From: DASQPE01 sp041488455
GTDB lineage: Bacteria > Gemmatimonadota > Gemmatimonadetes > Gemmatimonadales > GWC2-71-9
DNA: 48,621 bases
NCBI GenBank assembly: GCA_041488455.1
Contig: JBGPPG010000010.1
Location: 1-48,621, forward strand
Direction of reading: 5' to 3'
Made by a program: the position numbers and the translations under genes. The notes beneath the pieces were generated by a model. The model did no database searches. It was not told the origin of the DNA and saw only the letters and a program-made list of their open reading frames with translations. Positions 1-7,827 of this stretch are shown piece after piece (the first letter of the stretch is position 1; each line of letters starts with the position of its first letter).

Positions 1-669
1 GATCTCGTCCAGGGTGCCGCGGTAGACGGGGATGCGGCTGTAGCCGCTCTGCGCGAACACCTCGGTGATGTCGCCGAGAGCGGCGTCCTCGGCGAGCGCG
101 ACCAGCTCCGTGCGCGGCGTCATGACCTCGCGGACCGGGCGGTGGGTGAACGTCATGACCCCGCCCACGAGCGCGAGCTCTCCGTCGGTCGTGAGGCCCA
201 CCGCGGCGCCCTCCCGCCAGATGGAGCGGAGATCGTGCGGCCGGTTGGCGGCGCGCGCGGGGAGTACGATGCTCAGCACCGACGACCAGCGCCGAAGGCC
301 GGGCACCAGCCGGTCGGTGAGCCAGTCGGGCAGCGACTGGGTGAGCCAGCGAGGGATGAAGTAGCCGCTGAAGAGCACGATCGGCACGGCCACCAGCAGC
401 AGCAGGATGAGCGATCGAACCGCTCCGGAGCCGACGAGCAGCGCCGGCGTTGCCGCGCCCAGAAGCAACACGCCGAGGGATGTAGTCGCGGACGCGGCGG
501 TGAGATGGAAGTCGATCTGGCCCAGCGTGGCCATGGAAGGCGCGGCCCCGCGGAGCCGGCGGGACACGACCCGCGCAAGCTCGGAGCGGCTCAACGCGAT
601 GAGCGCCCCGCCCGCAGTGGCGCCGAAGACGGCGAGGATGAGCCCGGCGCCGACCACGAGCCAGATCAT
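1..669 (-). CDS. CNNM/CorC-HlyC family membrane protein, partial (3' end outside window)
   Basis: Seen: an open frame of 223 codons that runs off the left edge. It starts with ATG at 669, overlapping the TGA of the upstream paralogue by ATGA. The N-terminus has a hydrophobic segment at about residues 3-25 and two more at about 60-105 (CNNM/DUF21-type membrane region). A first CBS-domain entry motif, REVMTPRTELVAL, follows near residue 175, and the sequence ends in SGYSRIPVYRGTLDEI, typical of the first CBS repeat. The second CBS domain and CorC_HlyC tail are missing because of the edge. Family knowledge: such proteins are linked to Mg/Co efflux or membrane ion homeostasis; the substrate cannot be told here. 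It is the last visible gene of the ptsN-aspS-phoH-pgpH-ybeY operon and a tandem paralogue of the gene before it. Confidence 0.85.
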   Translation of the reverse strand, partial: MIWLVVGAGLILAVFGATAGGALIALSRSELARVVSRRLRGAAPSMATLGQIDFHLTAASATTSLGVLLLGAATPALLVGSGAVRSLILLLLVAVPIVLFSGYFIPRWLTQSLPDWLTDRLVPGLRRWSSVLSIVLPARAANRPHDLRSIWREGAAVGLTTDGELALVGGVMTFTHRPVREVMTPRTELVALAEDAALGDITEVFAQSGYSRIPVYRGTLDEI

Positions 670-1853
670 GCGCTCTCCGGCGCAGGCGCGCTGGCGGGGA
701 CCGAGACCCGGCGGACAGACACGCGCTTCACCCGGCGGCGGACCACCTGCTCCACGGCCAGATGGAATCCGTCGAGATCGAGCGTCTCCCCGGTGCGCGG
801 GACCCGGCCGAACTCCGCCAGCACCAGACCTCCCACCGTGCTCACGTCCTCCCGCTCGAAGCGATGGCCCAGCGCCGCCTCGAGCTCCGTCAGCGCGGTC
901 CCGCCCTGCACCCGCCACTCGTCCTCGCCCAGCTCCTGGATGGGAGCGACCTCGTCCGTGTCGTACTCGTCGCGGATCTCGCCCACGATCTCCTCGAGGA
1001 TGTCCTCGAGGGTCACCAGACCGGCGGTGCCCCCGAATTCGTCCACCACGATCGCGATGTGGCTCGGCCCGCGCTGGAAGTCGCGCAGCTGGCGATCGAG
1101 CGTCTTCGCTTCGGGCACGAACGCCGCCGGGCGGATCAGCGTGTGCCACGGGGGCTCCGCGCCGCCCAGGCGGGCGAGCATGTCCTTGGCGTAGATCACG
1201 CCGGCGATGGCGTCGGGATGGCCGTCATACACGAGGAGCCGGGCATGCTCCGCGTTGTTGAGGGTCCGGACCACCTCCTCAGGCGAGGCGGCGAGATCCA
1301 CAGCCACGATGTCGATCCGCGGGGTCATGATCTCGGACACCGTGGTATCCGCGAGGGAAAACACGCCCAGCAGCATGTCGCGCTGCGCGTTCCCGAGGTG
1401 TCGTTGGGGCTCTCGGCGCTGGGGTGGGCGCATCCGCGAATCGGCCCACGCGACGAGCCGCAGCAGCGGCTGAAACGGGCCGAGGGTGCGCACGGCCACG
1501 CGCCGGACGGGAGCAGAGAGGTCCGGTGCCACGGCCGCGACGACCCGGGGCAGCAGATCGCCCACGACCCACACGAGCGCCACCGCCAACACCAACCGCG
1601 CCAGCCCCGCAAACGGGGGCCACGCCCACCACACAACGGTCGTCCCCGCGGCCGCGCCGGCGAGCACGAGACACGCGAGATGGGCGACATGCAGCTGACG
1701 GGACTCGCCGAGCGGCCCCTCGTCGGAGGGGAAAGCGCCGGGGGAGCGCGGCAGTTCGGCGTCGGCCTCGGCCGCGAGCGCGAGCCAGGCGGCCCAAAGC
1801 GTGAGGCCGGTGAGGACGAGCGGGCCGATGAAGAGCTGGAGCATCGCGATCAT
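666..1853 (-). CDS. CNNM/CorC-HlyC family protein with CBS pair
   Basis: A 395-residue protein starting with ATG at 1853, which overlaps the ybeY stop by ATGA; a longer frame from 1889 lies inside ybeY and is unlikely. Hydrophobic segments are near residues 5-27, 55-80 and 82-105. The soluble part carries SEIMTPRIDIVAV, the CBS-pair entry motif, then VDEFGGTAGLVTLEDILEEI and EIRDEYD, the hallmark end of the second CBS repeat, and a CorC_HlyC domain at the C-terminus (about 310-375). Family knowledge: CBS pairs bind adenine nucleotides, and CorC-type proteins sit at the membrane and affect Mg/Co export. The ybeY-corC order is common in bacteria (ybeZ-ybeY-corC). The C-terminal tail is Ala/Pro-rich. 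The membrane region is more divergent than in the following paralogue, so the transport role is uncertain. Confidence 0.88.
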   Translation of the reverse strand: MIAMLQLFIGPLVLTGLTLWAAWLALAAEADAELPRSPGAFPSDEGPLGESRQLHVAHLACLVLAGAAAGTTVVWWAWPPFAGLARLVLAVALVWVVGDLLPRVVAAVAPDLSAPVRRVAVRTLGPFQPLLRLVAWADSRMRPPQRREPQRHLGNAQRDMLLGVFSLADTTVSEIMTPRIDIVAVDLAASPEEVVRTLNNAEHARLLVYDGHPDAIAGVIYAKDMLARLGGAEPPWHTLIRPAAFVPEAKTLDRQLRDFQRGPSHIAIVVDEFGGTAGLVTLEDILEEIVGEIRDEYDTDEVAPIQELGEDEWRVQGGTALTELEAALGHRFEREDVSTVGGLVLAEFGRVPRTGETLDLDGFHLAVEQVVRRRVKRVSVRRVSVPASAPAPESA

Positions 1854-2260
1854 GCGAGCGCCTCCACGTACCGCTCCTGGCGCCGCCACATCGCCGAGCG
1901 CGTGCGCGCCTCGGCGCCCTCGGGATGGTCCCGTCCCAGCGCGTGCAGCGTGCCGTGCACCACCAGCCGGATGAGCTCTTGCCTGATGGGGATCCGGTGG
2001 TCCCGGGCCGCCCGGGCCGCCGCCCAGGCGCAGACGTACACGTCGCCGACCCGCGGGCCACCCGGAGGCCGGAGCGTGAAGGCCAGCACGTCGGTGGGGC
2101 GGTCGGACCCGCGGTAGCGGGCGTTGAGCCGGCGCATGCGGTCGCGCCCGAGGAAGGTGACCGACACCAGCGCCCGGCGGCGCTCTCCCCTGAGGACCGC
2201 CCGGACCACGCGCCGGACCACCGGCGCCGGCAACGGCAACCGTCGGCCGTGCACGCTCAC
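1850..2260 (-). CDS. ybeY: Endoribonuclease YbeY (rRNA maturation factor)
   Basis: A 136-residue protein with the YbeY metal-site signature HGTLHALGRDH at about residues 102-112; its three histidines bind zinc. The upstream RPTDVLAF motif is also typical. Family knowledge: single-strand RNase in 16S rRNA 3'-end processing and ribosome quality control, cytoplasmic. I chose GTG at 2260, one base after the stop of the pgpH-like gene; a longer frame begins at 2311 inside that gene, and its extra residues look like read-out of the overlap. It sits between the phoH/pgpH-like genes and two CorC-like genes, the classic ybeZ-ybeY-corC neighbourhood. Function is firm from the motif; the start codon is less sure. 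Confidence 0.92.
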   Translation of the reverse strand: MSVHGRRLPLPAPVVRRVVRAVLRGERRRALVSVTFLGRDRMRRLNARYRGSDRPTDVLAFTLRPPGGPRVGDVYVCAWAAARAARDHRIPIRQELIRLVVHGTLHALGRDHPEGAEARTRSAMWRRQERYVEALA

Positions 2261-2261
2261 C

Positions 2262-4466
2262 TCAGGTGCGCTCGGCCGGCTCGAACTCCGCACCGATCCC
2301 GCCGCTCGCACGGGGATAGCCGATCCGGTGATGATACATGCCGGCCATCGATCGGCAGAACACGTCCTTCACCCGGTCGAGGTCGCGGAGGGTAATCGGG
2401 GCCTCCTCGAGCTGCCCTGCCCCGAGCTTCTGGCCGACGAGCTGATCGATCGCGCGGCGGACCGAATCCGGCTTCCGGTCTTCGAGCACCCGGATCGCCG
2501 CCTCCGACGAGTCCGCCAGCATGGCCACTGCGGTCTCGACCGACTGCGGCCGGGGGCCGGGATAGCGGAAGTCGCTGATGTCGATCGCCACGGCCGGCGT
2601 GCGGCGCCGGGCGCGGTGCAGGAAGTAGTTGATCTCGCTGGTGCCGTGGTGTTCCGGGATGAAGGCCCGGAGCACCTTCGGGAGCCCCGCCTCCTCGGCG
2701 AGCTGGACGCCGAACGCCACGTGATCCCGAATGATCCGGGCGGACTCTTCCGGGCTCAGAGCGTCGTGCGGGTTGTCTCCCTGCTGCTGGTTCTCCACGA
2801 AGAACCTCGGGCTCTTCAGCTTGCCGATGTCGTGGTAGTAGCAGCCGACGCGGGCGAGAAGCCCGTTGGCACCGATCGCGTTGCACGCCGCCTCGCAGAG
2901 ATTCGCCATCGCAAGACTGTGCGCCCAGGTGCCGGGCGCCTCCACCGCGAGACGCTGGAGCAGCGGCCGGCGCAAGTCCGAGAGCTCGAGAAGCGTGAGG
3001 TCGGTGGTGATACGGGTGGCCGATTCCGCGAGCGGCACCATGAGGAGCGCGAAGGACGCGCTCGACAGCGCCACCATGGACCCGGTGATGGCGGTGGTCA
3101 CGATCACGTCACCGCTCCAGCCGCTGATCAGGCCCATCGTGAGCGCGGACAGTGTATACGCGCCCGCGACCACGCCGATCGTCAGGTAGAGATGCCGCCG
3201 GCTCCGGACGAAGCGCATGCCCAGCGCGGCAGCCACGCCGCCCACGACGCCGAAGAAGATCGTGTTGCTCTCACGAAGCGCCCACTGCCCGCCGAGCAGG
3301 ATGGCAAGGGTCATCGCCGCGAAGACGGCGGTGCGCCCGTCGTAGAGCATGGTCACCAGGATGGCTGCGAACGGGACCGGAATGAGCTCAGGGCGCCAGG
3401 GGAATACGTGCGTGAGCGCGCCCGACAGCAGGACCACGAACCCGAACAGACCCCCGAAGAACAGCATCTCCCGCAACTGATCGTAGCTCTCGCGCCGATA
3501 GAGCAGGATGATGAGCCAGAACGTCGAGAGGATGATCGCGTTGTAGAGCAGGCCGCCGAGCACGGCCCGCGCGACGACCCGGTCCTCGCCCCGGCGACGG
3601 AGCTCCTCCTGGAGACCGGCCAGCTTGTCGCGCGCTTCCTGCGTCACCGGCTGCCCCTGCGTCACGATCCGCTCCCCCGCCGGCACCGCGAACTTCACCG
3701 AGTCCACGCCCGCGCGGAGCTCCTCCCGCCGCGCGGCGGTGAGTCCCGCGTCGTAGACGACCGTCGGCCGGTAGAACGCCGCGACCAGCTGCCGGAGGGT
3801 CCGGCGCCCCACCTCGTCTTCGACGCCAGCGTGGGGCGTCTCCGCCTCCGCCATGAGGTCGGCGAACGTGCCGATCGAGTCGCGCTCGATCGTCCGCTCG
3901 GCATCGCCCCGGCGCAGCATCACCCAGCGGGCGGGTTCCGCCCGGAGCACGGCCGCGTCCCCGATACCCTGCGAGATCACACCGCGGAGAACGTCCGACA
4001 ACGCCGTCCGGACGGCGCGCCTCCGACCCGGGTCGGCGAGGTATTCGGATTCGTCCGGGCCCAGCCGAATGCCGAGCGCGGACGCCGCTGTGCGCACGTC
4101 TTCGGGGCCGCGGATCCCCACCCCGTCCAGCCGGCCAAAGAACGTGTCCGCTTGGGCGATGACCGTGTTGTACGCCCCGGCATCGAAGCGGTAGACCGGG
4201 CGCGAGCCGCTAGACCGGCTCTCGCCCTCCAGCGCCCGCTCGGCATCGGACTTGGGGACCACGAAGAAGAACGGGGCCGTGACGGTTTGGGGAGCGGCCT
4301 CGCCCACCCGGAGTGCCGGCGCGGCCAGACGGCCGGGCAGCGGGAACGCCCAGTAGGCGATGGCCGACACGACCGCCACCGGGCTCCACCGCAGGGCGTG
4401 ATAGAGCGCCCAGGCGGGTAGCGACCGGCGAACCACTGGCCAGCGATCGTGGGCGAGCTCGACCAT
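2262..4466 (-). CDS. 7TM-HD family phosphohydrolase (PgpH-like, probable c-di-AMP phosphodiesterase)
   Basis: A 734-residue membrane protein. One hydrophobic segment lies near residues 28-48, then a long extracytoplasmic domain (about 50-310, 7TMR-HDED type), a block of about seven hydrophobic helices (about 315-500) and a cytoplasmic HD domain (about 515-690). The HD domain shows AHSLAMANLCEAA, YYHDIGKLKSPRFF and PEHHGTSEINYF, supplying the metal ligands. Family knowledge: PgpH proteins hydrolyse c-di-AMP to pApA. Whether this organism makes c-di-AMP is not shown, because no diadenylate cyclase is in the window. The ATG at 4466 shares one base with the phoH TGA, so translation is probably coupled. 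The phoH-pgpH-ybeY order is a widespread conserved cluster. The last residues (EFEPAERT) run into ybeY. Confidence 0.9.
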   Translation of the reverse strand: MVELAHDRWPVVRRSLPAWALYHALRWSPVAVVSAIAYWAFPLPGRLAAPALRVGEAAPQTVTAPFFFVVPKSDAERALEGESRSSGSRPVYRFDAGAYNTVIAQADTFFGRLDGVGIRGPEDVRTAASALGIRLGPDESEYLADPGRRRAVRTALSDVLRGVISQGIGDAAVLRAEPARWVMLRRGDAERTIERDSIGTFADLMAEAETPHAGVEDEVGRRTLRQLVAAFYRPTVVYDAGLTAARREELRAGVDSVKFAVPAGERIVTQGQPVTQEARDKLAGLQEELRRRGEDRVVARAVLGGLLYNAIILSTFWLIILLYRRESYDQLREMLFFGGLFGFVVLLSGALTHVFPWRPELIPVPFAAILVTMLYDGRTAVFAAMTLAILLGGQWALRESNTIFFGVVGGVAAALGMRFVRSRRHLYLTIGVVAGAYTLSALTMGLISGWSGDVIVTTAITGSMVALSSASFALLMVPLAESATRITTDLTLLELSDLRRPLLQRLAVEAPGTWAHSLAMANLCEAACNAIGANGLLARVGCYYHDIGKLKSPRFFVENQQQGDNPHDALSPEESARIIRDHVAFGVQLAEEAGLPKVLRAFIPEHHGTSEINYFLHRARRRTPAVAIDISDFRYPGPRPQSVETAVAMLADSSEAAIRVLEDRKPDSVRRAIDQLVGQKLGAGQLEEAPITLRDLDRVKDVFCRSMAGMYHHRIGYPRASGGIGAEFEPAERT

Positions 4467-5419
4467 CAGCCGCTTTGGTCCTCCGCATAAGCGCGAATGA
4501 TTTCGCGGACGAGCCGGTGCCGAACCACGTCCAGCTCCGTCAGGTAACAGAACGCGAGCCCGTCGATCCCGGGCAAGATGCGCTCGATCTGGACCAGCCC
4601 GGAGTCTTCCCGCTTCGGCAGGTCGATCTGGGTCTTGTCACCGGTCACCACGGTCCGGCTGTTCACGCCGAGACGAGTGAGGAACATCTTCATCTGGGCG
4701 CCGGTCGCGTTCTGGGCCTCGTCCAGGATGATGAACGCGTCGGCCAGGGTGCGGCCCCGCATGTACGCGAGCGGCGCGATCTCGATCGTCCGGGTCTCCA
4801 GCGCGCGCTGCACCCGCTCCTGGGGCATCATGTCCTCGAGCGCGTCGTACAGCGGGCGCAGGTATGGATCCACCTTGGCCTGGAGATCGCCCGGCAGGAA
4901 GCCGAGCGACTCACCCGCCTCGACCGCGGGGCGCGCGAGAATGATCCGCTTCACCCGCTTCCGTGCCAGCGCCTCCACCGCCTTCGCCACGGCGAGGTAG
5001 GTCTTGCCCGTACCCGCCGGGCCGATGCCGACCACGATGTCATTGGTCGAGATGGCCTGAAGGTAGTCCCGCTGGCCTTGCGTCTTCGGCACGATCGCGC
5101 GCCGGAGCCCGGGCAGCAGGATCTTCCCTTCGCCGGGTGCCGCGGCGCCGTCCGCCGGCGGGCCGTCCGCGGACAGACGGTAGACGTCCTCCGGCGACAC
5201 CGACTCGCCCATGCGCGCGAGATCGATCAGTCCCTGCACCACGGGCGTCGCGCGGTCCACCTGCTCCTGGCCACCCGTCAGGGCCAGCGCATCCCCCCTG
5301 AGCGACACGCGCACGCCGAGCGCCCGCTGGAGCTCCTGGAGGTTGGCATCGTTCACCCCGGCAAAGAGCAGCGGGTCGGCGCCCTCGGTCGAAAGCCGCT
5401 GGGTGATCTCGTCGCTCAC
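4466..5419 (-). CDS. PhoH-family P-loop ATPase (YbeZ)
   Basis: A 317-residue protein with the Walker A motif GIGPAGTGKTYLAV near residue 132 and a Walker B-like FIILDEAQNATGAQMKMFL near 235. These are followed by TRLGVNSRTVVTGDKTQIDL and the GLAFCYLTELDVVRH segment, all typical of PhoH/YbeZ. The N-terminal ~100 residues resemble the KH-like part of this family. Family knowledge: a cytoplasmic RNA-associated ATPase that partners YbeY; its precise activity is unsettled. It starts with GTG at 5419, nine bases after the aspS stop, with a good GAGGGAG ribosome site in the gap. Its TGA overlaps the next ATG by one base. Confidence 0.93.
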   Translation of the reverse strand: MSDEITQRLSTEGADPLLFAGVNDANLQELQRALGVRVSLRGDALALTGGQEQVDRATPVVQGLIDLARMGESVSPEDVYRLSADGPPADGAAAPGEGKILLPGLRRAIVPKTQGQRDYLQAISTNDIVVGIGPAGTGKTYLAVAKAVEALARKRVKRIILARPAVEAGESLGFLPGDLQAKVDPYLRPLYDALEDMMPQERVQRALETRTIEIAPLAYMRGRTLADAFIILDEAQNATGAQMKMFLTRLGVNSRTVVTGDKTQIDLPKREDSGLVQIERILPGIDGLAFCYLTELDVVRHRLVREIIRAYAEDQSG

Positions 5420-5428
5420 GGTTCTCCC

Positions 5429-7201
5429 TCAGTCGTCACGGATCACGGCCACGTGCAGCGCCCGCAGCTCGTCGGCGCCCACCGGACTCGGCGCCCCCTC
5501 GAACAACGCGCGCTGAGCCGTGGTTTTTGGGAAGGCGATCACGTCGCGCAGCGACTCCGCCCCTCCCAGCAGCATCGCGATCCGGTCCATCCCGAACGCG
5601 AAGCCGCCGTGCGGTGGCGCGCCCTCCCGCAGACCCTCCAGCAGAAAGCCGAAGCGTTGCTCCGCCACATCGTCGGCGATGCCGAGAAGGCCGAAGACCC
5701 GCCGCTGGAGCCGTGGATCGGCGATGCGAAGGCTGCCGCCCCCGAGCTCGGTACCGTTCAGCACGACGTCGTAGGCGAGCGCCCGCACCTTTTCCGGCGC
5801 CGAATCGAGCTGCGAGAGATCCTCGGGGTTGGGTGCCGTGAACGGGTGATTCACGGAGCTCAGCGCACCGGTCTCCGGGTCGCGCTCGAAGAGCGGGAAG
5901 TCGATGATCCAGACGAACCGGTTCACCCCGGCCGGTACGAGCCTCATCAGATGGGCCACCTCCTGGCGGACGCGGTCGAGCGCCGGGCTCGACACGTGAT
6001 CCGGGCCGGCGACGAGAAGGCAGAGGTCCCCGTCTTCCAGGCCGAGACGTCCGGGCGCGTCGGGGCCCAGGAACTTGGCCGCCGGGCCCTCGAGGACGCC
6101 CCCGCTCCGCTTGAGCCGCAGCAGGCCGGCCGCGCCCAACGACCTGGCGGCGGCTTCGATCTCGTCCACCTGCTTGCGACTCAGGGCACCGCCTCCGGGC
6201 ACCCGGATCCCGCGCACCCGGCCGCCCGCAGCGATGACGGACCGGGTGACGCCGAATTCCGCGCTGCGGAACGCGTCGGTCGCGTCGAAGATCTCGAGCC
6301 CGTAGCGGAGGTCCGGCTTGTCGCTCCCGTAGCGCTCCATCGCGTCGCGGTAGCGTAGCCGAGGGAGTGGTACCTCTACTCGGTGCCCGGCCTCCGCCCA
6401 CAGGGTCCGGACCATGCCCTCGCCGAAGGCGAGAACGTCCTCCAGCGTGATGAACGAGGCCTCGACGTCGATCTGGGTGAACTCCGGCTGGCGGTCCGCC
6501 CGCAGGTCCTCGTCGCGGAAGCACCGCGCGATCTGGAAGTAGCGATCGAACCCGGCCACCATCAAGAGCTGCTTGTAGATCTGGGGCGACTGGGGCAGCG
6601 CGAAGAACTCGCCGTGGTGGACCCGGCTCGGCACCAGATAGTCCCGCGCGCCCTCGGGCGTGGGCTTCGTCAGGATCGGCGTCTCGATCTCCAGGAAGCC
6701 GAGGCCGTCGAAGTACCGCCGCGCCGCCTGCATCAGCCGGTGCCGCAGAAACATGTTGCGCTGGAGCTCGGGACGGCGGAGGTCCAGCACCCGGTGGCGC
6801 AACCTCAGCTCCTCGGCAGGCAGCTCTTCTCTCTCCTTCCGCGCGACCGGAATAGCCGGCGTCGCAGCGGGGCCGACGACCTCGAGAGCGGTGACGTGCA
6901 CCTCGACCTCCCGGGAGACGAGTCCGGAATCGCGGGCCGGCTCCGGCCTGAGCTCGACTTTACCCGTCACCAGGATCACCGATTCCGCTCCGAGGCCGGC
7001 CGCCCGCTCCATCACTTCCGGGGGGGTCCATGCCGGGTTGCAGGAAAGCTGCACCACGCCGTCCCGATCGCGGAGGTCCACGAACACGAGACCGCCGAGG
7101 TCGCGCCGCCGATGTACCCACCCCCCGAGGCGGACGACGGACCCCACCTGCTCGCGATTGAGCGACCCACATCGATGCGTCCGGAGACCGGTTGCCGTCA
7201 T
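5429..7201 (-). CDS. aspS: Aspartate--tRNA ligase
   Basis: 590 residues, normal for bacterial class IIb AspRS with the GAD insertion. The N-terminal OB fold shows RTHRCGSL and GGWVHRRRDLGG. Motif 2 is CFRDEDLRADRQPEFTQID and motif 3 is GFAFGMDRIAMLLGG near the end. Charges tRNA-Asp with aspartate in the cytoplasm. Start ATG at 7201. The upstream ptsN-like gene stops at a TAG nine bases earlier, so the two are probably cotranscribed. A leucine occupies the RRRD-L-GG position, which as I recall tends to mark discriminating enzymes; this is a weak hint only. No gatCAB gene is in the window to test it. Confidence 0.97.
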   Translation of the reverse strand: MTATGLRTHRCGSLNREQVGSVVRLGGWVHRRRDLGGLVFVDLRDRDGVVQLSCNPAWTPPEVMERAAGLGAESVILVTGKVELRPEPARDSGLVSREVEVHVTALEVVGPAATPAIPVARKEREELPAEELRLRHRVLDLRRPELQRNMFLRHRLMQAARRYFDGLGFLEIETPILTKPTPEGARDYLVPSRVHHGEFFALPQSPQIYKQLLMVAGFDRYFQIARCFRDEDLRADRQPEFTQIDVEASFITLEDVLAFGEGMVRTLWAEAGHRVEVPLPRLRYRDAMERYGSDKPDLRYGLEIFDATDAFRSAEFGVTRSVIAAGGRVRGIRVPGGGALSRKQVDEIEAAARSLGAAGLLRLKRSGGVLEGPAAKFLGPDAPGRLGLEDGDLCLLVAGPDHVSSPALDRVRQEVAHLMRLVPAGVNRFVWIIDFPLFERDPETGALSSVNHPFTAPNPEDLSQLDSAPEKVRALAYDVVLNGTELGGGSLRIADPRLQRRVFGLLGIADDVAEQRFGFLLEGLREGAPPHGGFAFGMDRIAMLLGGAESLRDVIAFPKTTAQRALFEGAPSPVGADELRALHVAVIRDD

Positions 7202-7209
7202 GCCGTGTC

Positions 7210-7665
7210 CTACCGCTCCTCGGCGAGAAGGAGGGCGTGCTGGAATTCCTCGGGGGTACGGGCGCGCAGCAAGCGCTCCCGCACGTCGTCGTGCCGGACC
7301 AGGCGCGCGATACGACTCAGAACCTTGACGTGCTGTCCGGCAGAGGCCTCAGGACCGACGATCATGAAGAAGAGCCGGACCGGCTCGTCGTCGAGCGCGT
7401 CGAATGGCACGGGCGCCGGCGCCACCCCGGCGACCACGCTGAGCTCCGACACCGTGGGCGACTTGCCATGGGGGATCGCGACGCCAAACCCGATTCCGGT
7501 GCTGAGCTCCTGCTCCCGGCGCACCACGGCCCGGTGCACGTCATCGTAGTCGCCGCCGGACCGCTCGGCCAAGCGCCGGGCGAGCTCGGCAATGGCTCCC
7601 CGCTTGTCGGTGGCGGCCATCGGCACCACCACGTGCCCGGGCGTCAGCAGCTCGCTGAGGAGCAC
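7210..7665 (-). CDS. PTS EIIA-like regulatory protein (PtsN family)
   Basis: A 151-residue single EIIA (fructose/nitrogen type) domain. The phosphorylated histidine is in GFGVAIPHGKSP at about His66. The C-terminal region with FFMIVGPEAS and HVKVLSRIARL is typical. No transporter domains or HPr are attached, so a regulatory PtsN-type role is more likely than sugar uptake. A TTG at 7692 opens a longer frame, but it overlaps a well-spaced -10 box. GTG at 7665 starts MLLSELLTPG, the usual PtsN beginning, so I prefer it. Stop is TAG at 7210-7212. First gene of the operon leading into aspS and phoH. Confidence 0.88.
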   Translation of the reverse strand: MLLSELLTPGHVVVPMAATDKRGAIAELARRLAERSGGDYDDVHRAVVRREQELSTGIGFGVAIPHGKSPTVSELSVVAGVAPAPVPFDALDDEPVRLFFMIVGPEASAGQHVKVLSRIARLVRHDDVRERLLRARTPEEFQHALLLAEER

Positions 7666-7691
7666 GAATGGGCCGAGTGGCGCATTGAACA

Positions 7692-7720
7692 AACGTAACC
7701 CCTCACTCGAAGGGTCGCAA
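7692..7720 (-). promoter_or_regulatory. Predicted sigma70-type promoter for ptsN-aspS operon
   Basis: On the minus strand TTGCGA (7720-7715) and TACGTT (7697-7692) are separated by 17 bp. Transcription would begin near 7685, leaving a short leader of about 20 bases to the GTG at 7665. The -10 covers the alternative TTG start at 7692, which argues against that longer frame. Sequence match only. Confidence 0.55.
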
Positions 7721-7815
7721 GCGATTCATTCCGTTGACTTTAGCAAATCGGACGGTGACTGGATCGTGACCCGCCGGTGGCTTCACCCAGCCGGACTTCC
7801 TGGCCGACCGACGGT

Positions 7816-7821
7816 TATCTT
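7816..7821 (+). promoter_or_regulatory. Candidate -10 box just upstream of rlmN (leaderless start)
   Basis: TATCTT ends only six bases before the rlmN ATG at 7828, so transcription from it would start at about the A of the ATG. No ribosome site is visible in the six bases CCCCGC between them. No good -35 is seen 17 bp upstream. The same geometry occurs before truA. Confidence 0.45.
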
Positions 7822-7827
7822 CCCCGC

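Noticed and set aside
2124..6358. Long plus-strand open frames (765 and 681 codons)
   Set aside because: They are antisense to pgpH-like, phoH and aspS, lack any recognisable domain and are rich in Arg/His/Pro as expected of GC-rich shadows.
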